Shown: positions 13,693 to 26,170 of the stretch, piece by piece
How positions within the stretch are numbered: the stretch's first letter is position 1
Layout: every line of letters begins with the position of its first letter
NCBI GenBank assembly: GCA_036023115.1
Contig: JAYKKT010000040.1
Coordinates: 1,981,501 to 2,045,500 of the forward strand
Reading direction: 5' to 3'
Source: Brasenia schreberi
Lineage: Eukaryota > Streptophyta > Magnoliopsida > Nymphaeales > Cabombaceae
DNA: 64,000 nucleotides
The notes under the pieces: model-generated
Database searches by the model: none
Told to the model about the DNA's origin: nothing
The model's input: the letters and a program-made list of their open reading frames with translations, nothing else
Program-made: the position numbers and the translations under genes

Positions 13693-16679
13693 TTATTGAA
13701 CAATGGTGATAAAAGAACCCGCGGTGCTGCCGGCCGAAGTCGGAGCCGTCTGCCGTGAATACTGAGTTTGATAGCTCCCCGTCATCCCCCTCCTCGTCTC
13801 CCAATCGTCATCCTCCTCTTCGTCCTCGTCCTCATCGTCGTCATCCTCCGGCTCGCCATTTACGCTATCTGCTCCGTTGATCTTCGTGTATTCGTCCATC
13901 ACCACCTGGTGGCGCTGCCGCTGCTCCATCAACTCCTTCACAATGTCTTCTGGCTTCAATTGAAAACACTAATCAATCAATTGGAAACAAGAAGAGCCAA
14001 AACACAAAACACTGACAATTTTTTCATTTTCGAATTTGCGCCGCTAAAAGACAGAACCATAGCGCGAAATGACTTAAAAGAACTCAACAATTTTTAAATA
14101 GCCGTCCATTGAAAAGTCGAAACCCATCAAATCGAAGGCTATCTCTGTCACTCTAAGTCCGCTTTGCGTGCGGCAATGAGAGAGATCTGCGTGAAAATCT
14201 TTTTTACCTTCTTAGATCCAACGCCATTGCCTTCGTCTACCACGCTCGAGTAGAAACCCGCACCGTTGCCCTTCTGGACTTGCGTTCCGGATCCACCATT
14301 GCCCCCTCGCACATTCTCACCATCACCACCTTCCCTGTCCAGCCTTGCCGTCTCCGGTGGGGCTGCCGATATCGGCGTCGGCATGATTGCCACCATGTCT
14401 TCTCCAGCACCAGCTTCGTGGGGAGCCTCCAAGTCAGGCTTGCTGCCATGGCCTTTTTTCCGGTAGAGTGCGTCCAGCTCTTGGAAGTAAGGGCAGGTCT
14501 TCGAGTCATCTGGCCGCTTCTTGTTGCTTTCCTTCACCTTCTTGTAGTACTTGTTAATGTTCTCCCACTTTTCCTTGCACCTCTTGGCGCTCCGTTTGTA
14601 TCCCATCTTAGCCATCTCCGAGGAGATCTCCTCCCAAAGAGGACCCTTTGGCCCGGCTTCTTCATACCTGGATTGAAGCCCGTTTCGCAGCTTAATTAGA
14701 GAAAGTACCTCCGGTTTCGGCCACCGAGAGCTTGCCGGATCGAACATCATCGTGGCTGGTTCCTGATCTTGAGCTACAATATCCGTTGGCGGTGTTGGCA
14801 ACGGCCTTGTTTCCAGTGAACAATGTTGACGGTGATGGTGATGCTGCTGCTGCTGTGGTTGGGGTTGAATTGGTGTCGTTGCAGGAATAGGCTGCGCTGC
14901 CAGCGGCGATTGATGTGGAGGTGGCGGTGGGGGGGGAATGTGGATAGTCTGTCCCGTTATCTTCTGCAGAAAGGCGATGACAGCGGCATCCCTTGAAGCC
15001 GACATTGCCCGCTCTTGAGCCAGAATGTCGAGCTCCCGGCTCAGCCTAGCCATCTCCTGCCGCTTCCACGCTTCCTCCCTTATCATCCTGTCTTCTTCCC
15101 TTTTCTCTATGGTTTCCAGAAACGTTTGCTGCAGCGCCACTTGCTTCTCCACCACCTGCTTCATCAGCTCCTCGAAGAAATTCATCATCTTCCGTGTACT
15201 CGACTCCGAGGACGATCGCTTCCTCTTCCGGTGGGCTTGTTCCTGGATGCCATCTGAGGAGTCGCCTGACGTGGATGACCCCCCGGATGACAGGCTGATT
15301 CCACCGCTTACATCGGGAGGAGGGATCCTCGGCAAGGACTGTGGCCGGGGGACACCAGAGTGGCTTGGCTGGGTGGAAGGAATACTAGGGATGAAAGTGG
15401 TGTTGCTCGGCTGAGTATGCGGCATCCTTGCGGTCGTGACAATGGCACCAGTAGTACTACCCACGATCTGGGTATTGTGAATTGTGTTTGCGGCAGCCTG
15501 AGCCGGTGCCGCCGTGTTGGTGGCGGAGGTGATGCTAGCGCCGCTGGGGTTGCCTTGGAGAGCTTCCAACTGTGTGAAGAATCGATAGCTCTTACCATCT
15601 TGCCGTCCGGCCCTTCCTTCCTTGGTCCTCTTGTAGTACTTGTGGACGTTCTCGAACTTCTCTTTGCATTTCTTGGCGCTTCGGTTGTACCCCAATTCGG
15701 CTAGCTTCCTGTGATTCACATACAGAGAAAGAGAGGTAGGCGTTAGGGAGAAAACGGCATAATTGCTTCGTGCTTATATGTGAAAAGCACTCTTGCGAGG
15801 GAATATTATATTGCAATTTGGGTCTCTTTCTTTTCTTTTTCTCTTTTCGGGATTGGTGACGGAGATGAGAATTCTGATTGATTGGTTGTTGATAGAGATG
15901 ATGATGACGGTGTGATGGAGATGATAGCTGGGGACAACTTCTCTCTCTCAGCTCGCCGCAAGCAACAGAGTGCCCTATGCTCCGTGGTACGAATACAATT
16001 GAATCGTTACCAGTTTTAATTTCCCCCTTTTTCGGTAACTCCGACCGGGTAGCACGGGTTTCTGTGAGGTTTCTGCTACCTTGGGTCTGTGAATCATATA
16101 GCCCTCAAATTCATCATAAAATCCTAGAGCGAGAGAGAGAAGTATAATACTCTCTGTGCTTGCTGGATTGGTTGCAGATCGACTGTGCGTAAACAATCAG
16201 TCAATTGTGGGGTTTTGCTGCCTGATCATTGCGTTTAGACAAGAGAGAGAGTACCTTGAAACTTCTTCCCATAACGGGCCTTTGAGGGTGGCGTCGCGGA
16301 AGGCGGCGTCCATATCCGACCTGATCTTGAGGAGGGCGAGAGTCTCCTGCCTTGGCCACCGGTTTCCAATAGTTCCCCGCTCGGCTTCCTCCCCGGCCAG
16401 CGCATCATCGTCCGGGAGCCCGCTGCCAGCTCCCGTGACCAATTCATCAAAATTTGTGGATCTGGCCGGTGGCCTCGAGCTGATAGGGGACGCCGCCTCC
16501 GCCAGGGCGTCCCCGGACTTCTGGTCTGAGTGTGGGTGATGGCTGCCAGCCGACGGCATGTCGTGACCACCACCCGAACCCGACATCATGTGTCCCCGGC
16601 CGCCACCGGCCGCCGCTCCACCGACATATTGCGTCAACACTTCCGGCGTCACTCCATAGGAAGAGCCTCCTTGCTGCAT
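13693..16679 (-). CDS. GTL1: GT-2-like trihelix transcription factor (GTL1-like)
   Basis: Three exons: 16255-16679, 14208-15708 and 13693-13968, joined at GT-AG sites. The product is 733 residues. The first trihelix (about 105-195) spans the exon 1/2 splice: GNRWPRQETLALLKIRSDM, then KLAELGYNRSAKKCKEKFEN. A basic stretch HRKRKRSS (about 301-308) is a likely nuclear signal. A long charged coiled coil lies at about 316-388, then Pro-, Gln- and His-runs. The second trihelix (about 469-558) begins SRWPKPEVLSLIKLRNGL. An acidic Asp/Glu tail precedes the end. Two trihelix domains flanking a coiled coil define the GT-2 subfamily, nuclear factors that bind GT elements. The N-terminal ASPISSRPPA segment points to GTL1, which in Arabidopsis restrains endoreduplication and trichome growth and affects stomatal density. 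Orthology is inferred from this match; a GTL2/DF1-type paralogue is less likely. Confidence 0.92.
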
Positions 16680-18140
16680 ATTTCTCCCTCCCCCCTCCCC
16701 TTCTCCCTGCCCTCTTTTTACCTATCTTGCCCACTCTCCTTTTACACCAAAACTCTCAACGCCTCCCGTTCCCTTCAGATGCAGAGAGAGTACAAATCCG
16801 AGCAAGGTGGTGGTAAAAAAAGGAGGAGCTGTGCAACTGGAAAACTGAAGGGAGGTGCCAAAGAAATTGAGAGATTGGTGAGAATGGGAGCCGCTGGTGG
16901 AAATTAAAAAAAACAAGAAAATAACTTTAAAATTAAACAGCAAGAAAACTAAGGAGATGGATGTCTTAGATCGAGAAGAGAGAAAGCATGAGAGAGAACT
17001 CAGGATGGCGATAATGATGATGGTGGCCCTCAATTTGATAAAACAAAAGGGATACCGCGGTGTCAGCATGCTTACTTCCCAGCTAATAATAAGTAAAAAC
17101 CGAAGGTAGCGACACAAATCCCGACTTTGATCTAATGCATGTCATAACACCAAAACTCTCTCTCTTTCCTTCTCTCTCTATCTCATTCATCGTATCGGCG
17201 GACTCTACAGAGAGAGAGAAGGCCACTCAGCTCTCTCTGTCTATGTTTCTCTCTATGTACCTATCTACCAAGACGGTGAAAACACAGAAGTCATTTTACC
17301 GTCGGGGAATTTGAATTGTTGGACGGGGTGGTGAAAAGGGCGTAGGGTAAAACGGGGAATGTGGGGGTGAAGACGGCAGACAGTAGCACACTGCACAGCT
17401 GTAGCGCGGACCCCACCCCTCTTAGGTCCGAACGTGCGCGCCTGGCGATCCTAGCGGATCCCACCACCAACCCCCCCTTCTTTCTCTCCCTACGCGATAC
17501 CTCTCCCTCTTTTCCGGCCAGTCCCCGCCGGAATACGGCGGCTAATCTTTCCTACAGGCCCCGCTTCACGTAATAGCGCATTCCCCTCTTTTGTCGAATT
17601 TTAACTGAGACAAATTGCCAGAAATTGCCCTCCTCCTAAGGGTGGTTGACCCGGAACCAAGTATTATTCCGACTCTGTAAGGAGGTGAAAGTGTGGAGGC
17701 TATGGGTAGAATTGGTGTTGTAAACATTTTTTACGTCTTCTTTTGTTTTCTTTCTGCATTCCGTTGTCTTGGATCTCACGCGGTAACTATCTTTTAATTC
17801 TCAACTTCTTTCTCCTACTTTTATTTTATTCATCTCCTTTTTTTTTACACTGGTGGAGTTGTTTTATGTGTATTTGTGCGCCTTTCTTTTTTAATTTCAC
17901 GCTCATAATCACGTCGCCACAACTTGTCGCCTGATTAAGTGTTATCCTCACTGCCACGTCACCCTCTCTCTCTCTCTCACACAGTTGGATTGTCACATGG
18001 CCGCATTACCCCCACACTGTTCCATTGACGGCTCCTGGGATCAGCTTGGCTTAGCTAGTAGCCACGGCTTTAGCCGGTCTTCAAATGCCTAGACTGCCCT
18101 TCTCCTTTTAGGGCATTACAATTTTACTAAGTACTCAAGT
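16680..18140 (-). promoter_or_regulatory. Upstream region of the GTL1-like gene, CT/GA-rich
   Basis: The interval upstream of the GTL1-like start (about 16680-17290) is rich in CTCTCT runs, which read as GAGA on the gene's sense strand. Pyrimidine-rich leaders or GAGA-type promoter sequence are common in plants. I see no convincing TATA box. The rest of the interval holds no supported gene. The promoter role is inferred from position only. Confidence 0.35.
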
Positions 18141-18142
18141 TT

Positions 18143-19920
18143 GATATATATATATATATATATAGGTTTAGACCGATAAGTTAATTGGGTCGGGATGGTT
18201 TAACCTAGACCCAATTACCTTGAGTTGACACAAAGCCAGGCATGAACACGACTCAAAAAGTTTGTGTTTCGATTGACCCTAAGTAACACGAAGAAAATCA
18301 AGACATGCTTCTGATGACAAGTTCTGCATTGAATACAAAATGATGAAACATGGATAAAACTTGAGAAGCTTTCTCAGTGTACTCTGAAAATAAAAACGAA
18401 ATGCAATCAGAACATTTTTCAGATTGACCCGATTCTAAGATCAACACGAGCACGAGGGCGTTCTGGGTCTGTTGAGATTCCCCCGAGGTCAGTTTGGGGA
18501 AACGGGAAACCTTTGCTCGTTGGGAGAAGGAGCGGAAACCGATCCCGATGCCCACATAAAGAAAAATGCTCCGGATGAAATCACCAAACTACCCTTTTCG
18601 CCTTTTACACTAACAAATTTCTGCACGTTTAGCGTCTTTATTTTCTTCAATCATAAATACCCGAAAGATTTTCGTCTCTTTGTATGGGAATTGACCTTAA
18701 GCTGTTTCACTTTCACCGCACGGCATCAACCGCAGAAGCCAATGAAGTCTCTGGGGTCAACTTGCAGAACCCTCTCTCTCCACTCTCTCTCTCTCTACAT
18801 ATATATGTGTGTAAGAGAGAGGACAAGGAAGGACAGTTTTGATGGTTGGACGGGATTACAGAAAGACAGGTCGATGCTCTCTCTCTCTCTCTCAGAGGGA
18901 AATTGGCAATGCGTGCACATTAACACAACGATGACCCACACTTCTACGTCACACAAAACTAGGATATTCACAGAAACAAATATAAAGCTCACAGAGAGAT
19001 TGGTAGCAGAAAATTGAATTCGGGCCATCTTCTTTTTTTATAGTTTCAGGTTGCCGGCGTGTTTTTAAGCTTCACGGGGTTGAGACACACATGGTTACTA
19101 TTTCTAGTGAATTCTAATTTTCAGCAGTTTTATTCTCTTTTGGAAGATGCTTTTCCTGTTTAGATTGTCTGCACGCTCAATGCCTTTTACGTAAGAAAGA
19201 GGGCATGTGTTTATGTATATATTCGGTCAATCATTTCCAGATATTTACATTTCCTACTTGATGCTAAATTTGCATTGGCAGCCCACTTGCCCTTCCATGA
19301 AACGCGTGTGTGTGTGAGAGAGAGAGAGAGAGTTCACCTGATTGACTTTAAACCCTCTAGAACTGGATTAAATGTCTTCTCCCTCTACCTACCATGGGCG
19401 ACCTGTTCCGATAGTTTATGTATCAAGTATCATATAATTAGTTATAGAAAGATATATAAGTATATACATACATATACATCCATGCATAAATTCGCTGTAT
19501 TGATATTATTTACTTGCTTAAAGCAAAAGCAAAAACAATGATAATTTTAAAGAAAATACGGCGGGTTCTGGATAAAGAGACCTAGCAGCCTAAAAATAAG
19601 TTTACTTGGTTGAAGCCAGATGACGGTTTGACACATAGCTGGATTGATGTTAGCTGCACTAACGAAGAACATTTTTCTCCAATCTTATGGTGACCGGATT
19701 CCGGCCAATTGCAAATTTTCATACCATCAGCAGGTTTTCGGATGACGGAAATAGACCATTATCCATTTTTCCTTACGGGATTCACTACCAGCTACATCGA
19801 TTTATTTGGCGTCCCTTCTTTACACCTTCAACGGCGTGCCCCGTAGCCCTCTCAATTTTTCAGCTTCAACAATTTCTACATGTAAAACCTGTTTTTGCAT
19901 GTCATTCGAGTTTCGCTAAG
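18143..19920. other. Intergenic, no supported gene
   Basis: A (TA)11 tract starts at 18143. Short CT tracts lie near 18780 and 18880, and a GT/GA tract near 19307-19332. The open frames here have no domain or splice support. Confidence 0.5.
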
Positions 19921-19921
19921 T

Positions 19922-20050
19922 GTTAAAAAAAAATCTTTTCCTTGAAACAATGAGGAGTCCGAAGCCATGGTGCGCAACCCTGGAATCGAACTCCTGGCCT
20001 TCAACTTGTGAGTTGACCAACTAGCCAGGTGAGCTATTTACCCGTGCTCT
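19922..20050 (-). mobile_element. tRNA-derived SINE-like copy with oligo-T end
   Basis: The minus strand carries TAGCTCACCTGGCTAG (A-box-like, 20021-20036) and GGAGTTCGATTCC (B-box, about 19982-19994), and ends in a run of T near 19925-19933. The B box is close to the tRNA consensus GGTTCGANTCC. Similar B-box sequences at 45.18 and 45.88 kb suggest one family. Confidence 0.6.
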
Positions 20051-21723
20051 AAGCTTCTAGTTTTAATATTGAGAGAGAAGTTCATCGCTTTAGTAAATGA
20101 TCAACATGTTCTAGCTGACATTATTAATGGTAAACTTAACCTCAGATATTTCTAAGTTCTTAATTTTTTTCCAAGTACTGGATACTTCAAAGTTTTTACA
20201 TACAAAGCAAATTGAAGATTAAAATTATAATAGTTATTAAATATTTTTCCTTAAAATCATTAAACATGGTATAGATCTTTCCCGATGGTTTTTTTTATTC
20301 TTTTGATGGCCTTGACCATCGAAAATTTATTTCCCTTGGTTCTTAACCTCCACCATTTAGGGTTTGACAACCAAGCGAAAATTATCTTATTATTTCGTGT
20401 AACCACAACTTAAGCATGTCTTTTGATTTATTGTTAGTGTCTCACCAACTTTTTCTCTAATAACTTAAATACAGTTTATGTCCTTTAAAACTTTATAAAA
20501 GATTTTCAGTCAAATCTATTTTATTTAAAAATAATTAAAAAGAAAGTATTTTTTTAGAAAAAAATGCACCAACTAATATATGCACGATTACACGTCTAAG
20601 CGTAAATCTTATTGGGCACTTATTTTTAGAATTAGTTCCACTTAAACGGATCCAACTACACAAATTTGGAATGCCGTTTCGGGTTGCCACATGAGAGTTT
20701 AAATTATATTGCTTGAGAGAACCAAACTAAGACGTTGAGAGTAGCTTTTAGGGGAAATGTTAGCTTACATGGAAGTGAACTTAAATATGGATAAAATATT
20801 AATATCAGAAGGGTAGTTAGTTTATGAAAAACTAAGTAGATATGTGATTGGGTGGGATTTGATATGTGATTGGATTGGAGGGTCAGTAACGTATGATGGG
20901 CGTGGTTTTTTTAGAAGATGGTGCGTGGACAAAGAGAGCGGAGGAGAGAGAAACGTGAATGGATGAAGTTTTAGAAAAAAATTATGAAAATATGTTTAGT
21001 AAAAAGGAGTGTATAAATAGTATTTTTCTCTTTTTCTTTTTACCTTGTTGTCTTTTGTGCAATTATTAGGTAGAAATAACAAATTCAGCAAATTGAGCTG
21101 TATTAAGTGAAATTTTATTTAGCTTTTGTGATTAGTCATGGTGAACTTAGTTGACTTCGCCATGTGCCATCATTCTCCATGACCTTAACACTTCAAGCAA
21201 AATCAATTTTCTAGGTTAAACTGTCATCTAAGTATAATTAAAGTTAGCAAGGCATCACTTTCATACAATCTACCCAGAAGACCTCTCGATTTGGTTTGTG
21301 TTTGTGTCTGTGTTTATGTGGTGCATTTAGATAGATTGGTTATTTTTAAGTGGATACTTGTAGGGTGCATGTATGTATATATATATATAGATAGATAGAT
21401 AGATAGATGCATACATATAGATGCTCTCGGTTCTCACCCGAACCAGGTTGGTTCCGGTTTCGTTTTTAGTCCTAAACCATTAAAAACCATAAAAGAAAAT
21501 AAAAAATTTGGAAAAAGTACAAATAATAATAATAAAGTGACTGAATTGACGGTTCAACTACTCGGTTCTACTACCGGGCCAGTTTGGCCTATTTTAACTG
21601 GTTCCTTGCCATCTAGCTCAGTTGGGTTCTAGTTGAAACCACTGGCTAGATGTCTACATGCTTATTTACCTATGTATATGTATTGTATACATATAAAGAA
21701 TAACCAAGCCTTTTCACATTAAG

Positions 21724-21762
<39 letters not shown>

Positions 21763-24700
21763 TAGATCTTGCACATGTCTAAATTTATATATATATAAAT
21801 ATATATATAGAAAGAGAACTTTATTTGAGAAATCTATATTAGAGACGAAATATCAGCTTCTCCTGCTTCCTGTTTCCTGTTTCCCGTTTCCACCACCGCC
21901 CATCTCGTTGCGTAGCATTCATTAATGAATGTGAAATTAAACTAACTAAGGGAGGCGCTTTCGTGGGTAGTTTCACGGCCCAAGCCGAAACTGAGCCGGA
22001 CAAACGGCTCGGCTGAGTGCATATTCTTTCGATGGCAAGTGCCAAAGGAAGCATCTTTGAGGGTGACAGCGGGGCCTGAGAGGGGGACACGTGTAGGAAC
22101 GGTCCGATGTGGCCCCAACTGCATTAGTTGGGAAGATGAGGGAACCCGCCTCTCATCGTTGTCGTAATTAAACGCCGTATTTCTTGTGCACTTGCCTTTC
22201 CGTTTCCTCCTCTCATGTTTTTTTCTTCAGTGCCCCGCAATAAAATGGAAAAAGGTTTTGCCCAAAATATCAAGCTCTTCTTAAGAAAAATTAAATTGTA
22301 GTATCTTACCCTCTCCAAAAAACAAAAAAACTGAAATTTTAAGAGAATGAAACATGACACACGTACGTGTGTGTGCGTGCACAAACACAGACATATATAT
22401 ATAATTGAACATCATAATATATTCACCTTTTACTTTACACAGTGATAAGAATTTTTTGAGGTGAGATGTGTATGTATTTAGGGTGAGATGTATTTATATT
22501 TCATCTCTTAAAAACACTTTATTTCCTTATGGATTCAAGAATTGTTCAGATTTCAAATAGGACGCATGTCTCGCTTAGCCCTAAAATGGGTTCGCGACTT
22601 GGCGACTGCTTTTACCCTGCATGAGTCTATGAGAGTGCTTCTTACTTAAAAATAATAAAGAGTAAGCATGAATTGAATAGATGTGTGAAGATTGCTGCAT
22701 CTAACTTTACACGAACTCGCATCACACACGTCGAGAGCCCTCCAAACGGGCTCACGCCTTGAGTGCAACAAAGAGACTTCATATACGTGTGAGTGCGTGT
22801 GTGTGTGCGTGACTGCGCTGTTAAAATTCGCCCAAGTTTGGGTAAAAGATGGCTGGCTGGTTAATTACAGAAAAGTAGCTTCTGTGTGTGTGTGTGCGTG
22901 TTTTGAAGAAACGACATAATATTACCATGAAATCAATTTTAACTCACTAAAACTCTCTGTGTAACGATGATCTGATGAGACATCCAAAACCGCCAGTGTT
23001 TCGAATTTCACAACTTTCAACCCATATAAGATCACCATCGCGCATCATATTTTGGTGATTCAGAAAGCGATATCATGGTTCTTAAGATGAAGAGGATGAT
23101 GATCGAGATTTGATGGAAGAAATGGCCGGCAACGGCCGCGGCTCATAAAGAAAAGTGCCATTCTGTGAAACAATCTTTAGTGGGGAGCCTTTGATCACTA
23201 CCCAACAGAAATTGACCGTCTCTTGTCATGGCAGACTGGCCTTCGTGGCCGGCCTTCCTTTTCCTTTTCTTCTTTTGGTTTCTTTTCCTCTGGTGTTTGG
23301 CCCATCGATATGTTTCTTGTTTTCGGGTTTAAGAGGCTAAGAGTTCCATTCCATGAATGTTCTCTGTAATTTTGCTTAAGTACCAAATGAATCAGCCATT
23401 ATCAGGACTTCATTAAGAAATCCAACAACCTTAAAAGTGAAGGAGGTTTTTTTTTTCTTTCTTCTTTTCTTTAAATTTTCCATCTTTATTTTTTCTTTTC
23501 CTTTAGTGGCTACCAATCCCAGGCCGACCCCAACACAACCCTGTTTAAGTTCATTGCATATTACATGAACCCGACCTGTTGTTTTCAACACGAGCTTACT
23601 GGGAACAACCTGATAAAACCTGTAAATCTACACGACCCAGATTTTTCCTTAGGAATCCATATGCACATGTTTTATCCAGATTCACAATCCATTCCATTTC
23701 ATCTACCTGTGAGCCCTACCAACCTGATTTTTTAGCTTTTTGGCGACACCAACCCAACCCAAGGTATGCTGATCCTCAATATGGACACAGATTTACCAGG
23801 TCAGATTCAGGTTGGATTGCTGGGTCGTATCTGAGCATGTAGTAAAAGCTTGAATTCCGGCCTTACTATAGAAAGCTTTAGTAAATCCAACCCAAGTTTT
23901 CATAAATTAATCACCATTAAACATAAATGTGCAGAAGACAATTATACCTAATAGTGCTGAAAATGCATCACTTAATGGAACACACTCTTGTGCTTATAAA
24001 AGAGTGTTATACCTCACAAAGCAGTCTGCTCGAACTCGCTCAATCTCCTACACCCGTCCAAGAATATTATACCTCATAAGCCACGGGAGCGAAAAGAAAA
24101 GTCAAGTATGATTATAAACTCAATTAAGGAGGTCTGCTTTGATCTAATTTCAATTTGAGATATTGATGGCATTGTATATAGTCTAGAACACTGAACGCTG
24201 GAGTCTGAAGTGCAAAACCAAGAACATAGGACTGTGACTTGAGCTGAACGAGCCAAGCTAAGCCTGCTCTGCAATCTCATTAAGATCAAACGTGATCCGC
24301 GTAGTTAAACATTAAAAAAATTAAACTTTTTATGTAAATTCATTCAAATAAATCATTGTTCATTTCAATGAAAACAACCCCTTTTAACATATACAGTTTT
24401 TATTAAAAAAATCATCTCTCTTTACCAATTGAAGCCATCTAAACCAATCTGACTAATTGGGTTGGCATGTACTTGTACTTAAATTTCTACATGTAAACTA
24501 CATGCACACTAAGCTCACTTGAGTGCGTTCAATTTGCGATCTGGCTAACCAATACAAGCTGAACTCAGCTTATCTCATTAGGTTTCCAAGTCAAGCCCAG
24601 TAAACTCGACTGGAGCCGGGAAAAACAAGCTGCTTGTCCCGTTCATGGTCCAGTAATATCTCTGAAATTAGGGCGGATTTACCTTTTTCAAGTCAAGCAC

Positions 24701-24818
24701 AATGACAATTAAATGGAAAAAGAATGAGCACAGTGAGGAGGCCAGAGGAAGTAGTTGTAACCGTCATCCCCAACACATAAGGCATGATTTGGATTATGAA
24801 TCTTGCCGTGACAACGTT

Positions 24819-24825
<7 letters not shown>
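20051..24825. other. Intergenic repeat remnants
   Basis: Contains a TA/GATA tract (about 21378-21408) and a compound (TA)(GA) tract (about 21726-21762). GAACC/GGTTCC-rich sequence at about 21430-21640 and CCAACC-rich sequence at about 23570-23830 look like decayed non-autonomous DNA transposons. A CACGTG core sits at 22088. No protein gene is supported. Confidence 0.45.

Positions 24826-24912
<87 letters not shown>
24826..24912. repeat. Compound (CT)n(TA)n microsatellite
   Basis: A CT tract at about 24822-24864 runs into a TA tract at about 24865-24912, abutting a foldback element. Confidence 0.95.
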
Positions 24913-24914
<2 letters not shown>

Positions 24915-25105
24915 CTACACGTAAGTGCTAGTAAATCCAAACAAATCTCAATCATTCATCTTTGATAAAGTACTTTTATAGGTGTACTTTATTCATATAG
25001 AAACTTTTATTTTTTAAATTTGAAATTCAACAATTCATCATCAAAGATAGATGATTGAGATTTGTTTAAAATTGTTAATACTATACTAACATATACTAAT
25101 ATCTC
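24913..25105. mobile_element. MITE-like foldback element
   Basis: The left arm AAACAAATCTCAATCAT (about 24937-24954) pairs with ATGATTGAGATTTGTTT (about 25051-25067). An inner ATCTTTGAT / ATCAAAGAT pair also matches. Arm sequence matches the elements at 8.04-8.43 kb, so these form one family. It has no ORF. Confidence 0.6.
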
Positions 25106-26118
25106 TCTATATATATCAAGAAAAAGGGTAGGGATCAGATCAGCGGGTTGACACCAATTTATGATTTGTTATGGGAGTGAGAACATTTTCTCAGAAAAAG
25201 TAAATATCACTATGATAGGTCAAGAGAAAGAAATTCGTAAACATTGCCATAAAACTTTGGTTATTACTTTCACGTTGTCTACCATGCTTGTGGTAATGTG
25301 ACCCACTTAAAGGTTCGAAATAATCATTAACTTAATTAAATGTTGTTAATTATATCGAGCCTCTATAATGAAAATCTTCGAGCTTTTGTCCGAATTCTAG
25401 TGGAGCTGTACGTTGGCCCACTTGTATATTGTGAAAAATTCGTATAAATAAAAATTTAGAAAATGAATTTGTATGTGGTATAAACAAACTATGAAATAGT
25501 AGGCCATGCCATACAGTGACCTCCTTCCAGAAGAATTATTGAGCTCAATTACTCTTGAATTATTGGACTGCGACAATGAGATATTAACACTTCTGGCTGT
25601 ATTCTAACAGTAAAAAATATCTTAATTAACACCGATTTCTTGTACTTCTATCTTTTCTTATAACAAAGTAAACGGTGCATAAATGCACCAAAATTTAGCT
25701 CAAATGTCATCTTCTCAGAGGGTGGTATTTGGTAACTCATGAGTTGGAAATAATCATCTATAATATTAGCTGTACTTCAAAAGGAAATGTATGAGAGAGA
25801 AAGAGGAGGGGGGCATGTGATTGTGTGGTTGGCAGAACCACCTCTGTTTGGATGGAATTATGCCTCATCGGTAACCATTAATTTAAAAAAAAATGTTAAA
25901 ATGACCTAAGTTTGTAACAAAGAGTAAATGGAAACCTCTCTCTCTCTCTCTCATGTTCAGATTGACTCGTAAAAGGGTGGCAAGCCATTGATGGACTTGT
26001 GCAAACCTAGCTCTTAGCTCAGGTCCTTCATAGAGAAAACAAACCAAGCAACCAACAAAGGTTGTTTGGCTCGTTTACCAGCCCTTGAACATGATTGAGT
26101 GTCTGCATGGACTATGCT

Positions 26119-26170
<52 letters not shown>

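Noticed and set aside
14237..15704. Several open frames within the GTL1-like second exon on both strands
   Set aside because: These are shadow frames of the GC-rich trihelix coding exon.
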